From Nocardia yamanashiensis NBRC 100130 (GTDB lineage Bacteria; Actinomycetota; Actinomycetes; Mycobacteriales; Mycobacteriaceae): a stretch of 64,000 nucleotides of DNA. The position numbers and the translations under genes were made by a program. Below are positions 32,822-40,667 of the stretch, one piece after another. The stretch spans positions 1-64,000 of the forward strand of contig NZ_BDCD01000041.1 of the NCBI RefSeq assembly GCF_001613325.1. The letters are read 5' to 3'. The notes under the pieces are model-generated. The model had not been told where the DNA came from. It made no database searches and saw nothing but the letters and a program-made list of their open reading frames with translations. Positions within the stretch are counted from its first letter, which is position 1. The number at the start of each line of letters is the position of its first letter.

Positions 32822-34777
32822 ATGGAGCCTACGGCGCAGCAGCGTGCCGCACTGGGCATGATCTGCGATACGTTCCTGCCGGGTGACGGGCTGACCCTGC
32901 CGGCGGCGACCGAACTCGGCGCCGTCGACACCATCTTCCAGATTCTGGGGCGCAATCCCCGGGAAGCGGAGCAGAAGCAGCTGGCCATGTTGCTCGGGCT
33001 GTGGGACTCGCGGCTCACCGGGCTGCTCACCGGCAGTGGCCCACGCAAGTTCTCCACTCTGTCGCAGGAGCAGCGGGAGAAAGCACTGCTGCGGCTCGGG
33101 GACTCCGGGCTCGCCCCGGTGCGCGCCATCTTCCAGGCGCTCAAGCAGGCGGCGCTGCTGGCCTACAACGTCACCCCCGGGCCCACCGGCACCAATCCGC
33201 TCTGGAAGGAGATCGGGTACCCCGCGCCGGCCGGGCCGTTGCAGACCGCGCCCAAGCCCGCGCTCGCGCCGCTGCGCTACACCGAATCCACCACGCTCAC
33301 TTGCGATGTCGTGATCGTCGGCTCGGGGGCGGGCGGCGGCACCGCGGCCGCGGTACTGGCGGCGGCCGGGCTCGACGTGATCGTGCTGGAACGCGGAAAC
33401 TATTACGACGACCAGGATTTCGGCGGCGGCGAACTGGCGGGACTGACCTCGCTGTACGCGGCGGGCCCGCCCGGATCCGCCGAGGGGCAGATCACCCTGG
33501 TGTCCGGCAGCTGCCTGGGCGGCGGCACCGTCGTCAACTGGAGCACCTCGCTGCCCACCCCGGACCGGGTGCGGCAGGAATGGGCGGAGCTCGGGGCGAA
33601 GCAGTTCGCGGAGGACGAATACGGGGACGCGCTCGCACAGGTGAGCAAGCGCATCGGGGTCAATGTCGAACGCTCCCCGCTCTCGAAGCGCGATGCCGTG
33701 CTCGAGCGGGGCGCGCTGGCGCTGGGCTGGGATCTGGATACCTTGCCGCGCAATGTGTCCGACGCCTGTGACGCGGGCGTCGAATGCGGGCGGTGCGGGT
33801 ACGGGTGCCGGCTGGGCGCCAAGCAGTCGACCACCAAGACCTGGCTCGCCGATGCCGCCGCGAGCGGCGCACGCCTGGTGGTGGACGCCGATGTGCGCAA
33901 GATCGAGGTGAAGAACGGTCGCGCGGAAGCGGTTTCGGCGCGCACCGCCGACGGCGCGGAGATCACGGTGCGCGCTCGCGCGGTCGTGGTGGCGGCCGGG
34001 GCCATCCAGACGCCGGCGCTGCTGAAGCGATCCGGATTGCGCAACAAGAACATCGGGCGTTACCTACGGCTGCATCCGGCCGCCGCGGTGTTCGGCGTCT
34101 TCGACGAGGAGATCCGGGGCTGGGAGGGCGGGCTGCAGACCCGGATCAGCCGCGAGCACGCCGACCTGGACGGCAACGGCTACGGCGTGATCTACGAGAC
34201 CGGGCCGATCCATCCGGGTCTGGCCACCGGGTTCCTGAGCTGGCGCGGGGCGGCGGCGCACCGGGCCACCATGCTGGACTTCGCACGCTCGGACGCCATC
34301 GGGATCATCACCCGGGACCGGGATCCGGGGACCGTGAGCATCGACAAGGCCGGGGAGGCCATCGTCAAGTACAAGCTGTCCGACTACGACGCCGGGCACC
34401 TGCACACCGGCATCGTCGGCGCGGCGAAGATCCTGGAAGCGGCGGGCGCGCAACGCATCGTCTCGGGGCATCAGGCCAGAGTGTCCTACGAACCGGGCGT
34501 GCGGGGGTCCATCGACGAGTTCGACGCCGCCGCCAAGGCCGCCGGATACGGGCCGGGGCAGTGCGCGATGGGCGCGCTGCACATCATGGGGTCGGCGCGC
34601 ATGGGCGGTTCGCCGGAGCTGTCGGCCACCAATCCGGACGGCGCCACCTGGGATGTCGCCAATATCGTGGTCGCGGACGGTTCCAGCTTCCCGACCGCGC
34701 CCGGCGTGAATCCGATGGTGTCCATCGAGGCCATCGCCTATATGAACGCCAAACGCCTGGCCGCGCGGTTGAGTTGA
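32822..34777 (+). CDS. GMC oxidoreductase, long-chain fatty alcohol oxidase type
   Basis: A 651-residue FAD enzyme. An N-terminal helical domain (1-140) resembles the small subunit-like region found in fatty-alcohol-oxidase (FAO) relatives. FAD binding follows at VIVGSGAGGGTAAAVL (165-180), with LERGNYYDDQDFGGGE, GSCLGGGTVVNW and the C-terminal GSARMGG...VADGSSFPTAPGVNPM. A cysteine cluster (CDAGVECGRCGYGC, about 312-325) is typical of this subfamily. The active-site His sits in ALHIMGSARM and the Asn in GVNPM. The likely reaction is oxidation of long-chain or sterol-like alcohols; the substrate is not determined. GAGAAGGG lies 10 bases before the ATG. No partner dehydrogenase is adjacent. 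Confidence 0.83.
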   Translation: MEPTAQQRAALGMICDTFLPGDGLTLPAATELGAVDTIFQILGRNPREAEQKQLAMLLGLWDSRLTGLLTGSGPRKFSTLSQEQREKALLRLGDSGLAPVRAIFQALKQAALLAYNVTPGPTGTNPLWKEIGYPAPAGPLQTAPKPALAPLRYTESTTLTCDVVIVGSGAGGGTAAAVLAAAGLDVIVLERGNYYDDQDFGGGELAGLTSLYAAGPPGSAEGQITLVSGSCLGGGTVVNWSTSLPTPDRVRQEWAELGAKQFAEDEYGDALAQVSKRIGVNVERSPLSKRDAVLERGALALGWDLDTLPRNVSDACDAGVECGRCGYGCRLGAKQSTTKTWLADAAASGARLVVDADVRKIEVKNGRAEAVSARTADGAEITVRARAVVVAAGAIQTPALLKRSGLRNKNIGRYLRLHPAAAVFGVFDEEIRGWEGGLQTRISREHADLDGNGYGVIYETGPIHPGLATGFLSWRGAAAHRATMLDFARSDAIGIITRDRDPGTVSIDKAGEAIVKYKLSDYDAGHLHTGIVGAAKILEAAGAQRIVSGHQARVSYEPGVRGSIDEFDAAAKAAGYGPGQCAMGALHIMGSARMGGSPELSATNPDGATWDVANIVVADGSSFPTAPGVNPMVSIEAIAYMNAKRLAARLS

Positions 34778-34823
34778 GTTATCGGCATCCGGATCCCGCT
34801 GCGCGAGCGGCGAATCCGAGCGT

Positions 34824-35198
34824 TCAGAGGGACCGGATGCCTTCCAGGACCGCGTACAGCAGCCCAGTGTCGAAGGCATGGTCGGTGGCGGGCGGCGGCG
34901 ATCGGAAGACCAGCAGCCCGTCGTCGATCAGATCGCCGACCAGCACCCTGGTCAAAGTGAGCGGCAGCCCCATGTGCGCCGCCACCTCCGCCACCGACAG
35001 CGGGCCCCGGCACAGCCGCAGCAGCGCCGCGTATTCGGGTTCGGGCCGCTTCAGCGCGGAGGCGAAACCGGCGTCCACCACCAGGGTGGTCAGATCCAGA
35101 TCGGGCCGCTGCGCCCGGCCGCGACCGCGCGTCACGGCGTAGAGACGAACCAGCGGGCCCGCCTCGTCCTCGTACCAGTGCTCGCGCGAATCGCTCAT
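34824..35198 (-). CDS. cvnC: Conservon protein CvnC (DUF742)
   Basis: A 124-residue DUF742 protein, the third component of actinobacterial conservons. It is a winged-helix-like small protein with PLVRLYAVTRGRG at the start and LLRLCRGPLSVAEVAAHMGLPLTLTRVLVGDLIDDGLL in the middle. It is coupled to cvnB by a 4-base overlap (35195-35198). The expected next gene, a small GTPase (cvnD), is absent; a GMC oxidase on the opposite strand follows instead. Confidence 0.9.
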   Translation of the reverse strand: MSDSREHWYEDEAGPLVRLYAVTRGRGRAQRPDLDLTTLVVDAGFASALKRPEPEYAALLRLCRGPLSVAEVAAHMGLPLTLTRVLVGDLIDDGLLVFRSPPPATDHAFDTGLLYAVLEGIRSL

Positions 35199-35599
35199 GG
35201 TCGGTCGTGGGTCCGCGGGTCCGCGGTCAGATGCGCGCCGACGCGCTGCACAGTCTGATTCACCTCGAACGCCACCAGGCCGAGATCCGCTGTCTCCGCG
35301 GCCAAGAGCGCCAGGCAGGTATTGGTGCCCGCGGCGGTGACGAACAGCACCGCCTGATCGAGTTCCACCACGGTCTGGCAGACGCCGCCCGCCTTGAAAT
35401 GCTGTCCGGCGCTGCGGGCCAGGCTGTGCAGCGCGGAGGCCATGGCGCCGAAGCGCTCGGCGTCCGCGCGATCCTGACCCTGGGAGAAGCCGAGTAGCAG
35501 GCCGTCGGTGGACAGCAGCACCGCCGCTTGGGCGTCGGCGAGCCCGTTGACCAATTCGTCGAGCAGCCAGCCGAGGTCGATCCGGTGGGAAGTGGTCAT
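35195..35599 (-). CDS. cvnB: Conservon protein CvnB (roadblock/LC7)
   Basis: A 134-residue roadblock/LC7 protein that in conservons is thought to regulate the GTPase CvnD and to sit at the membrane with CvnA. The fold is seen as LGWLLDELVNGLADAQAAVLLSTDGLLLGFSQG, then LHSLARSAGQHFKAGGVCQTVVELDQAVLFVTAAGTNTCLALL in family form. It begins 13 bases after cvnA ends and overlaps cvnC. Because no GTPase gene follows, its partner must be encoded elsewhere or be absent. Confidence 0.9.
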   Translation of the reverse strand: MTTSHRIDLGWLLDELVNGLADAQAAVLLSTDGLLLGFSQGQDRADAERFGAMASALHSLARSAGQHFKAGGVCQTVVELDQAVLFVTAAGTNTCLALLAAETADLGLVAFEVNQTVQRVGAHLTADPRTHDRP

Positions 35600-35612
35600 T
35601 GTCGCCTTCTCG

Positions 35613-38417
35613 TCAATCCGTCGGTTTCGAATCTGTGTCGCTGAGCGGGCGGCGGCCCTGCCGCGAACCCTTCGAGATCGCGCTCATCCGCTTGCGGGCC
35701 TCCTCCGCCGAACGCAGGCGCGGCGCGCCGGTCGCCTCCGGCTCGGCCGGATCGGCGTCGCCGAAGGCGGCGCGCTGGCGGCGCGGCAGATCCGGGCGCT
35801 CGGCCGGAGCCGGCATCCCGGCGGCATAGCGCGCGGCCCGCAGCGCCGGAATGGAATTCGGCAGCGGACCGGACAGGGCCGGATCGATATCGATGTCCTG
35901 CACCGGAACGTCCGCGTGCGAATCCCAGATCGGCGGGTACGCATCCGGGAAACGAATCGGCGCGCCCGACACCGGATCGGAGAAACCCACGGACGTGGAC
36001 GCGGGGCGATCCGGCTGGAAACGCGTCGGCATGGGCGGGTAGGTATCGGAGGTCGGGGTGAAGAACGGCTCATCGTCCGCGGGCACATACGGCGCGGGGA
36101 AGCGGCGCACCGGTGTCGCATCGACTTCCGAGGTGGGAGACGGCCATTCGATGCCGTTCGGAATCCGGACCGTCGGGCTCTCGGGGGCGGGAGCACCCGG
36201 GGGCAACGACGCGGACGACTGCCATGCGGTATCACCACCGGCCACACCGTTGGCGGCCGACCATGCCTCGTTGGCGGACCAGGCCTCGCCATTGGCCGCG
36301 AACGGATCGCCCATGGCGTGTGCGGCGCCGTTGGTGGAGGCGACGCCGACGACGGGCAGGACGGTGGTGACGGGCGAGCCGGGGGCGGGTGGCTGGGCGC
36401 CGACGCCGTCACCGATCAGCAGCGACGAGGGGATCAGGGCGACGGCGCGGACGCCGCCGTACACGGATTCGATCAGTTTGACCGAGATACCGTGCCGGGC
36501 AGCGAGTTTCGCGACCACGAACAGGCCCAGGCGGGTGTTGCCGGACAATGCGGCGACGCTGAATTCCGGCGGATTCGACAGGGCCGCATTGTGTTCGGCG
36601 AATTCGGCTTCCGTCATGCCGAGCCCCTGATCGATCACCTCGACGGCCACCCCGCGCCCGACGATGGTCGCGGTGACCGTGACGGGCGATTCCGGCGGCG
36701 AACAGGCGGTGGCATTGTCGGTGAGTTCGGCCAGCAGATGGATGACGTCGGCGACGGCGTGGCTGGCGATGCGCACGTCGGGAATGCGGCCGGGCTCCAG
36801 CCGGGTGTAATCGAGGCTCTCGGTGATGGCGCCGCGCACCACTTCCAGCAGCGGCACCGGGCTGCGCCAGCGGCGGCCGGGCTGCTCGCCGCCGAGAATG
36901 ATCAGGTTCTCGGCATTGCGGCGCGCCCGGGTCGCGAGATGGTCGAGCTGGAACAGCAATTCGAGCTGTTCGGCATTGCTCTCCTCGCGTTCGGCGCGAT
37001 CCAGCAGCGCCAGCTGCCGGTGCACCACCACCTGGCTGCGATGCGCGATATCGAGGAACACGGCCTTGATCCCGGCGCGGGTGCGCGCCTCCCCGGCCGC
37101 GGCCGACACCGCCGCCAGGTGCGCGCGGTTGAAAGCGTCGGCGACCTGACCGAGTTCGTCGGTGCCGTAGTCCAGGCGCGCGGCCTCGGCGGCGGCGTCC
37201 ACGTTCTCGCCTGCGCCCAGGCGGTTGATCAGTTCCGGCATGCGATTGTCGGCCAATTCCAGGGTGTCGCGGCGCAATCGGCGCATCCGGCCGATGAACT
37301 GATTGGCCAGCACCAGCGCCGCCAGGAAGGCCAGCGCCGCGATCAGCGCGACGACCGCGCCGCCGATGATCGAATCCCGGGTCGCCGCCTCACCCTGCTC
37401 GCGCGCGATGACGTGCGCGTCCCGGCTCTGGTCCTCCCACAGCTTCTGCAGGGCGGCATTGACCTGGCTGGACGACTCCTGCCATTCGGCCAGCGAAATC
37501 GGCAGCGTCACCGCCCGATTCACCGCCTTGCCGCTGCGCGACTTGGGCGCGGTCTCGGCGGCGTCCTCGCCGACCGCCCCGCGCAACAGCACCGCGTCCT
37601 GCATGGCGGTCACCTGCTGCCAGGCGGCGCCGCCGGTGATCGCGTTCAGCTGCGCCAGCCGGGCGTCCTTCAGCACCGACGCGGAATAGCGCACCTCGCC
37701 GCGGAATTCACCGACCAGGCGGCCGAACTCCAGCAATTGCGCCGAGGTCAGCTCGCCCGCGGTCAGCGCCACCGCGCCGAGGGTGTCGGCCTGCGACAGC
37801 GCTTCGGCGGCGCGCAAAGGCTCGACGCCGTAACCGAGTTCGATCCCGATCCCGGCATCCGGCGCGACCCGGGCGGCCAGCATGGACGCGGAGATGATGG
37901 TGCCGATCACCTGCGTGAAGAAGCCGAAGACCTGGTCGGTGGGTGCCTGCCGGGCGTCGACGCCGTTGCGCAGCGTCGGCACCATGATGAAAAGCTTGTT
38001 GTAGGCCTCGATATCGCCGGCCGAGCCGTTCGGATTCAGTTCGCGGGCGGCATCGCCCTTGGCCTTGACCGCCGCGAGGGCCTCGTCCGAACGCTGCCGG
38101 GCGGCGGGCAGCAGATGCGCCGCGTCCGGGTCACCGGCCAGGTGCAGCATCGACAGCCGGCGCTCCTCCTCGAAGGCGGAGACCATGAGAATCGCGGGTG
38201 AGGTGGTGCTGCTGGCGAGTTCGGCCCACTGCTTGGCCTCGCGGGCCGATTTCACCAGGTAAATGGCCGCGCCGCTGCCGATGACGAGCAGGGTGACGCT
38301 GGAGATGAGCACGATCGACAGGAGCCGGGCGCGCACACTCACCCAGCCGCGGAAAGCGCCTTTGGTCGAATCAGCCTGACGGTCAAGCGATTCCCGCCGA
38401 TTCTGGCAAGTGCCCAC
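35613..38417 (-). CDS. cvnA: Conservon sensor histidine kinase CvnA (nitrate/nitrite-sensor type)
   Basis: A 934-residue membrane kinase-like protein. The first membrane helix is at about 30-55, an extracytoplasmic NIT-type sensor domain follows (about 56-365), the second helix is at about 370-395, then a HAMP domain and a dimerisation helix with FQLDHLATRARRNAEN, where the His may be the phospho-acceptor. The HATPase domain has LAELTDNATACSPPESPV (N box) and VEVIDQGLGMT (G1). The last 270 residues are a Pro-rich disordered tail without a catalytic motif. Conservon kinases often lack a cognate response regulator, as here. The GTG start follows GGGAAGATCGACT. Confidence 0.88.
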   Translation of the reverse strand: MGTCQNRRESLDRQADSTKGAFRGWVSVRARLLSIVLISSVTLLVIGSGAAIYLVKSAREAKQWAELASSTTSPAILMVSAFEEERRLSMLHLAGDPDAAHLLPAARQRSDEALAAVKAKGDAARELNPNGSAGDIEAYNKLFIMVPTLRNGVDARQAPTDQVFGFFTQVIGTIISASMLAARVAPDAGIGIELGYGVEPLRAAEALSQADTLGAVALTAGELTSAQLLEFGRLVGEFRGEVRYSASVLKDARLAQLNAITGGAAWQQVTAMQDAVLLRGAVGEDAAETAPKSRSGKAVNRAVTLPISLAEWQESSSQVNAALQKLWEDQSRDAHVIAREQGEAATRDSIIGGAVVALIAALAFLAALVLANQFIGRMRRLRRDTLELADNRMPELINRLGAGENVDAAAEAARLDYGTDELGQVADAFNRAHLAAVSAAAGEARTRAGIKAVFLDIAHRSQVVVHRQLALLDRAEREESNAEQLELLFQLDHLATRARRNAENLIILGGEQPGRRWRSPVPLLEVVRGAITESLDYTRLEPGRIPDVRIASHAVADVIHLLAELTDNATACSPPESPVTVTATIVGRGVAVEVIDQGLGMTEAEFAEHNAALSNPPEFSVAALSGNTRLGLFVVAKLAARHGISVKLIESVYGGVRAVALIPSSLLIGDGVGAQPPAPGSPVTTVLPVVGVASTNGAAHAMGDPFAANGEAWSANEAWSAANGVAGGDTAWQSSASLPPGAPAPESPTVRIPNGIEWPSPTSEVDATPVRRFPAPYVPADDEPFFTPTSDTYPPMPTRFQPDRPASTSVGFSDPVSGAPIRFPDAYPPIWDSHADVPVQDIDIDPALSGPLPNSIPALRAARYAAGMPAPAERPDLPRRQRAAFGDADPAEPEATGAPRLRSAEEARKRMSAISKGSRQGRRPLSDTDSKPTD

Positions 38418-38570
38418 AGTCGATCTTCCCGCTCAAGCCAACGCGTTCCCCGCCACGTGCCGGGCTGTCGCAAAGAGACGGCTCGGCACGCTTCCCTCCG
38501 CGTGAGGGTAACGGAATCATCCCGAATCGCATACGGATTCGCGACAATTGGGAAGAATCGGAAGAAACTT

Positions 38571-39011
38571 CTAGGGTCGGAGCGGTTCGTCCAGGTCGAT
38601 CCGAATGGTCATCAGCGCGGTCCCGAAGCGTTCGATGGCCCGCCGCGCCGACTCCTGCGACCAATTGTCGGCCAGCCGGGCGCGCGCGTCATCCTCCGGC
38701 AGCAAAGTCGCCGTGGCCTGATACCACTGCCGCCCGAACCGCACCCGGATCCGCGGCTGCGCACCGATGTTCGCCACGTATCCGGCCCGGCGGCCGTGCT
38801 CGGACACCACCCACAGCGTCTGCCCGTCCGGCTTCACCGACACCACGTTCAACCGCCGCTTGCCGGTCTTGCGCCCGACCGTCTCGAGGATCGCGTGATC
38901 GGCCACCAGACCGGCCGAAACCAGCAAGCGCATGGGCGGATTCAGTACATAGCGCTGTAACCGCCGGGTCCACCGGAACCGCCGCGCCACATCCTGAGCC
39001 GAACCCGTCAT
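38571..39011 (-). CDS. Nitroreductase/deazaflavin (F420)-dependent family protein (DUF385)
   Basis: A 146-residue split-barrel protein of the DDN/DUF385 family that uses F420H2 for reduction in mycobacteria. Features are YVLNPPMRLLVSAGL, LETVGRKTGKRRLNVVSV (the T-x-G-R-x-S-G-x-x-R-type anion loop varied to TVGRKTGKRR), LWVVSEHGRRAGYVANI and NPRIRVRF-like barrel strands. The ATG has AAGGAGAG 5 bases upstream. It is separate from the mshB operon just upstream. The physiological substrate is unknown; quinone reduction is one option known for the family. Confidence 0.85.
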   Translation of the reverse strand: MTGSAQDVARRFRWTRRLQRYVLNPPMRLLVSAGLVADHAILETVGRKTGKRRLNVVSVKPDGQTLWVVSEHGRRAGYVANIGAQPRIRVRFGRQWYQATATLLPEDDARARLADNWSQESARRAIERFGTALMTIRIDLDEPLRP

Positions 39012-39098
39012 CGCATCTCTCCTTCGTCCCCCGGCCACCAGCATGCCATCGGTGGAGGGCGAACCCGACCGCGATGCGACGAGCGGCACAGCGGCGAA

Positions 39099-39602
39099 TC
39101 AGCGTGCGGGCGAACCGAATCCGGACGTGGCGCGCCAATACAGGTACAGCCCGGCCGGGAAGAGCCCGCACACGAACAGCAGCAGAGTCGGCCAATCGCT
39201 CATCAGCATCATGTCGCCGCCCGGCCCGCTGCTGGCCAGCACCAGGAACCCGAGCGTCCAGGCCGTCAACGGCAGCACCATCACCGAGATCCGCGGCGAC
39301 ACCACCGCCATCCCGGCCACCAGCGCCACATTGATCACCGCCGCCGCCAGCGCCGTGAACGGCAGCGGCACCGCGCCCTCGGTCACGCCCGATGCCAGCG
39401 AGGACGCCGCGGCCAGCAGCTGCTGCGGTTCGTTCAGCTTGGACTGCCCGGCATAGATCGGCAGGAAGAGCACTTCGAGCACCAGCGTCACCAGGGCGTC
39501 GAGCACCAGCAGCCCGGCGATGGCGGCATTGAGCCAGCCGCGCAGCGGCGGCGCGTCGAACGGCGACTCGGTGCGCTCGGAGGCGCTGACGGCCGTCGTC
39601 AC
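39099..39602 (-). CDS. Four-helix membrane protein at the end of the mshB operon
   Basis: A 167-residue integral membrane protein with about four helices (27-50, 82-105, 110-128, 137-158) and a short cytoplasmic N-terminus. No motif identifies a function. In M. tuberculosis an uncharacterised membrane protein (Rv1171) likewise follows mshB, so the association is conserved. The GTG start overlaps the stop of the preceding 52-residue gene as GTGA (39599-39602), making four or more genes in a translationally linked row: lpqW, mshB, the mini-gene and this one. Confidence 0.78.
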   Translation of the reverse strand: MTTAVSASERTESPFDAPPLRGWLNAAIAGLLVLDALVTLVLEVLFLPIYAGQSKLNEPQQLLAAASSLASGVTEGAVPLPFTALAAAVINVALVAGMAVVSPRISVMVLPLTAWTLGFLVLASSGPGGDMMLMSDWPTLLLFVCGLFPAGLYLYWRATSGFGSPAR

Positions 39603-39757
39603 GCGACCGGGGGGAAGCCGAGGAGGGTCAGCAGGTGGCTCTGCATATCGACGAACGCGTACAGCACCGACAGGTACAGCTCGTGTTGCGCCGGGAAGTT
39701 GGGCCGCTGGCTCTCGACGAATGCCGCGATCGCATTCTGCAGATCCCAGTTGTACAT
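39599..39757 (-). CDS. 52-residue protein encoded between mshB and the membrane protein gene
   Basis: A short gene of 53 codons that is easily missed. The product begins MYNWDLQNAIAAFVESQRPN and ends LLTLLGFPPVA. It is predicted to form two amphipathic helices joined near Pro19-Pro22, with no signal peptide or long hydrophobic segment. Its ATG lies 4 bases after the mshB stop, and its stop overlaps the next start as GTGA, so it fits the operon exactly. This tight packing is the main evidence that it is real. Function unknown; it could be an accessory of MshB or of the downstream membrane protein. Confidence 0.7.
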   Translation of the reverse strand: MYNWDLQNAIAAFVESQRPNFPAQHELYLSVLYAFVDMQSHLLTLLGFPPVA

Positions 39758-39761
39758 GCGG

Positions 39762-40667
39762 TCAGTCTCTCACTTCGGGGCCGAGCCCGGCGAACAGATC
39801 GTGTTCGCGGCCGTCGGGACCGGCCGGACCCCGCCGCCCGCGCACCAGAATGTAGTGCTCCTCCGGCAGCACCGGCTGGGCGATGTCGTTGGACAGCGCG
39901 AACTCGCGTCCGGACGGGGCCACCGTCACCTGGGTGGCGTGCGCGCGCAGGGCGGCGCGCTTGGCGGCCAGCGCGTCCGACACGTCCACCGTGGTGGTGA
40001 CGGATTCGGTGGGCACGCAGGCCAATTCGCCGTCGTGCGGCAGCCGCCAGCCGCGCGGCAGGGCGCCCGGCAGCTGATCGACGGTGCGGCGTTTGAGCGC
40101 CTCGGTGTGCATGCCCAGCACCGCGCCGTCGGTGACGGTCCAATAGACCTTCGGGACCTCCCAACCCCAGTCGGCGGCGGCGTCCACGGCGGTCATGGTG
40201 ACTTCGTGGGCGCGAATATGGTCCGGATGGCCGTAACCGCCGCGTGGGTCGTAGCCCACCACCACGTTCGGGCGCAGTTCCAGGATCACCTGGACCAGCG
40301 CGTCCACCGCCGCGTCCCCCGAGTTCACGAAGGCGCGCGGATTGCGGGCCGACGGCGTCCCGGCCATCCCGGAATCCCGCCAGCGGCCCGCGCCGCCCAG
40401 GAAGCGCGGCGCGGCGCAATCCAATGCGGCCAGCGCCCGGGTCAATTCGAGAATGCGATAGCCGCCCAGCTGATCGGCCTCGGCGGCAACCAGGTGGGCG
40501 TACTCGTCGCCGATGACTTCGCCCTCCTCACCGAGCGTGCAGGTCACCACGGTCACCGGCACCCCGCGCTTGCGATAGTGCGCGATGGTGCCGCCGGTGG
40601 TGATGGATTCGTCGTCGGGGTGCGCGTGCACCAGCAGCAGCCCGCCGGTCGGTGCGGAAGTCGTCAC
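39762..40667 (-). CDS. mshB: GlcNAc-Ins deacetylase MshB (mycothiol biosynthesis)
   Basis: Zinc-dependent deacetylase that removes acetate from GlcNAc-inositol, the third reaction of mycothiol synthesis. The 301-residue protein has the family hallmark HAHPDDE (residues 14-20, giving two zinc ligands plus the base Asp) and the third ligand in GYGHPDHIRAH. Other blocks are CTLGEEGEVIGDEYAHL and MAGTPSARNPRAF. The GTG start overlaps the lpqW stop as GTGA (40664-40667). Mycothiol is the cofactor assumed for the MDMPI-family protein at 60031-60648. Confidence 0.95.
   Translation of the reverse strand: MTTSAPTGGLLLVHAHPDDESITTGGTIAHYRKRGVPVTVVTCTLGEEGEVIGDEYAHLVAAEADQLGGYRILELTRALAALDCAAPRFLGGAGRWRDSGMAGTPSARNPRAFVNSGDAAVDALVQVILELRPNVVVGYDPRGGYGHPDHIRAHEVTMTAVDAAADWGWEVPKVYWTVTDGAVLGMHTEALKRRTVDQLPGALPRGWRLPHDGELACVPTESVTTTVDVSDALAAKRAALRAHATQVTVAPSGREFALSNDIAQPVLPEEHYILVRGRRGPAGPDGREHDLFAGLGPEVRD

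Noticed and set aside
35508..38201. Long plus-strand frame opposite cvnA
   Set aside because: Antisense of a clear kinase gene; the translation is His/Arg/Gly-rich with no fold.
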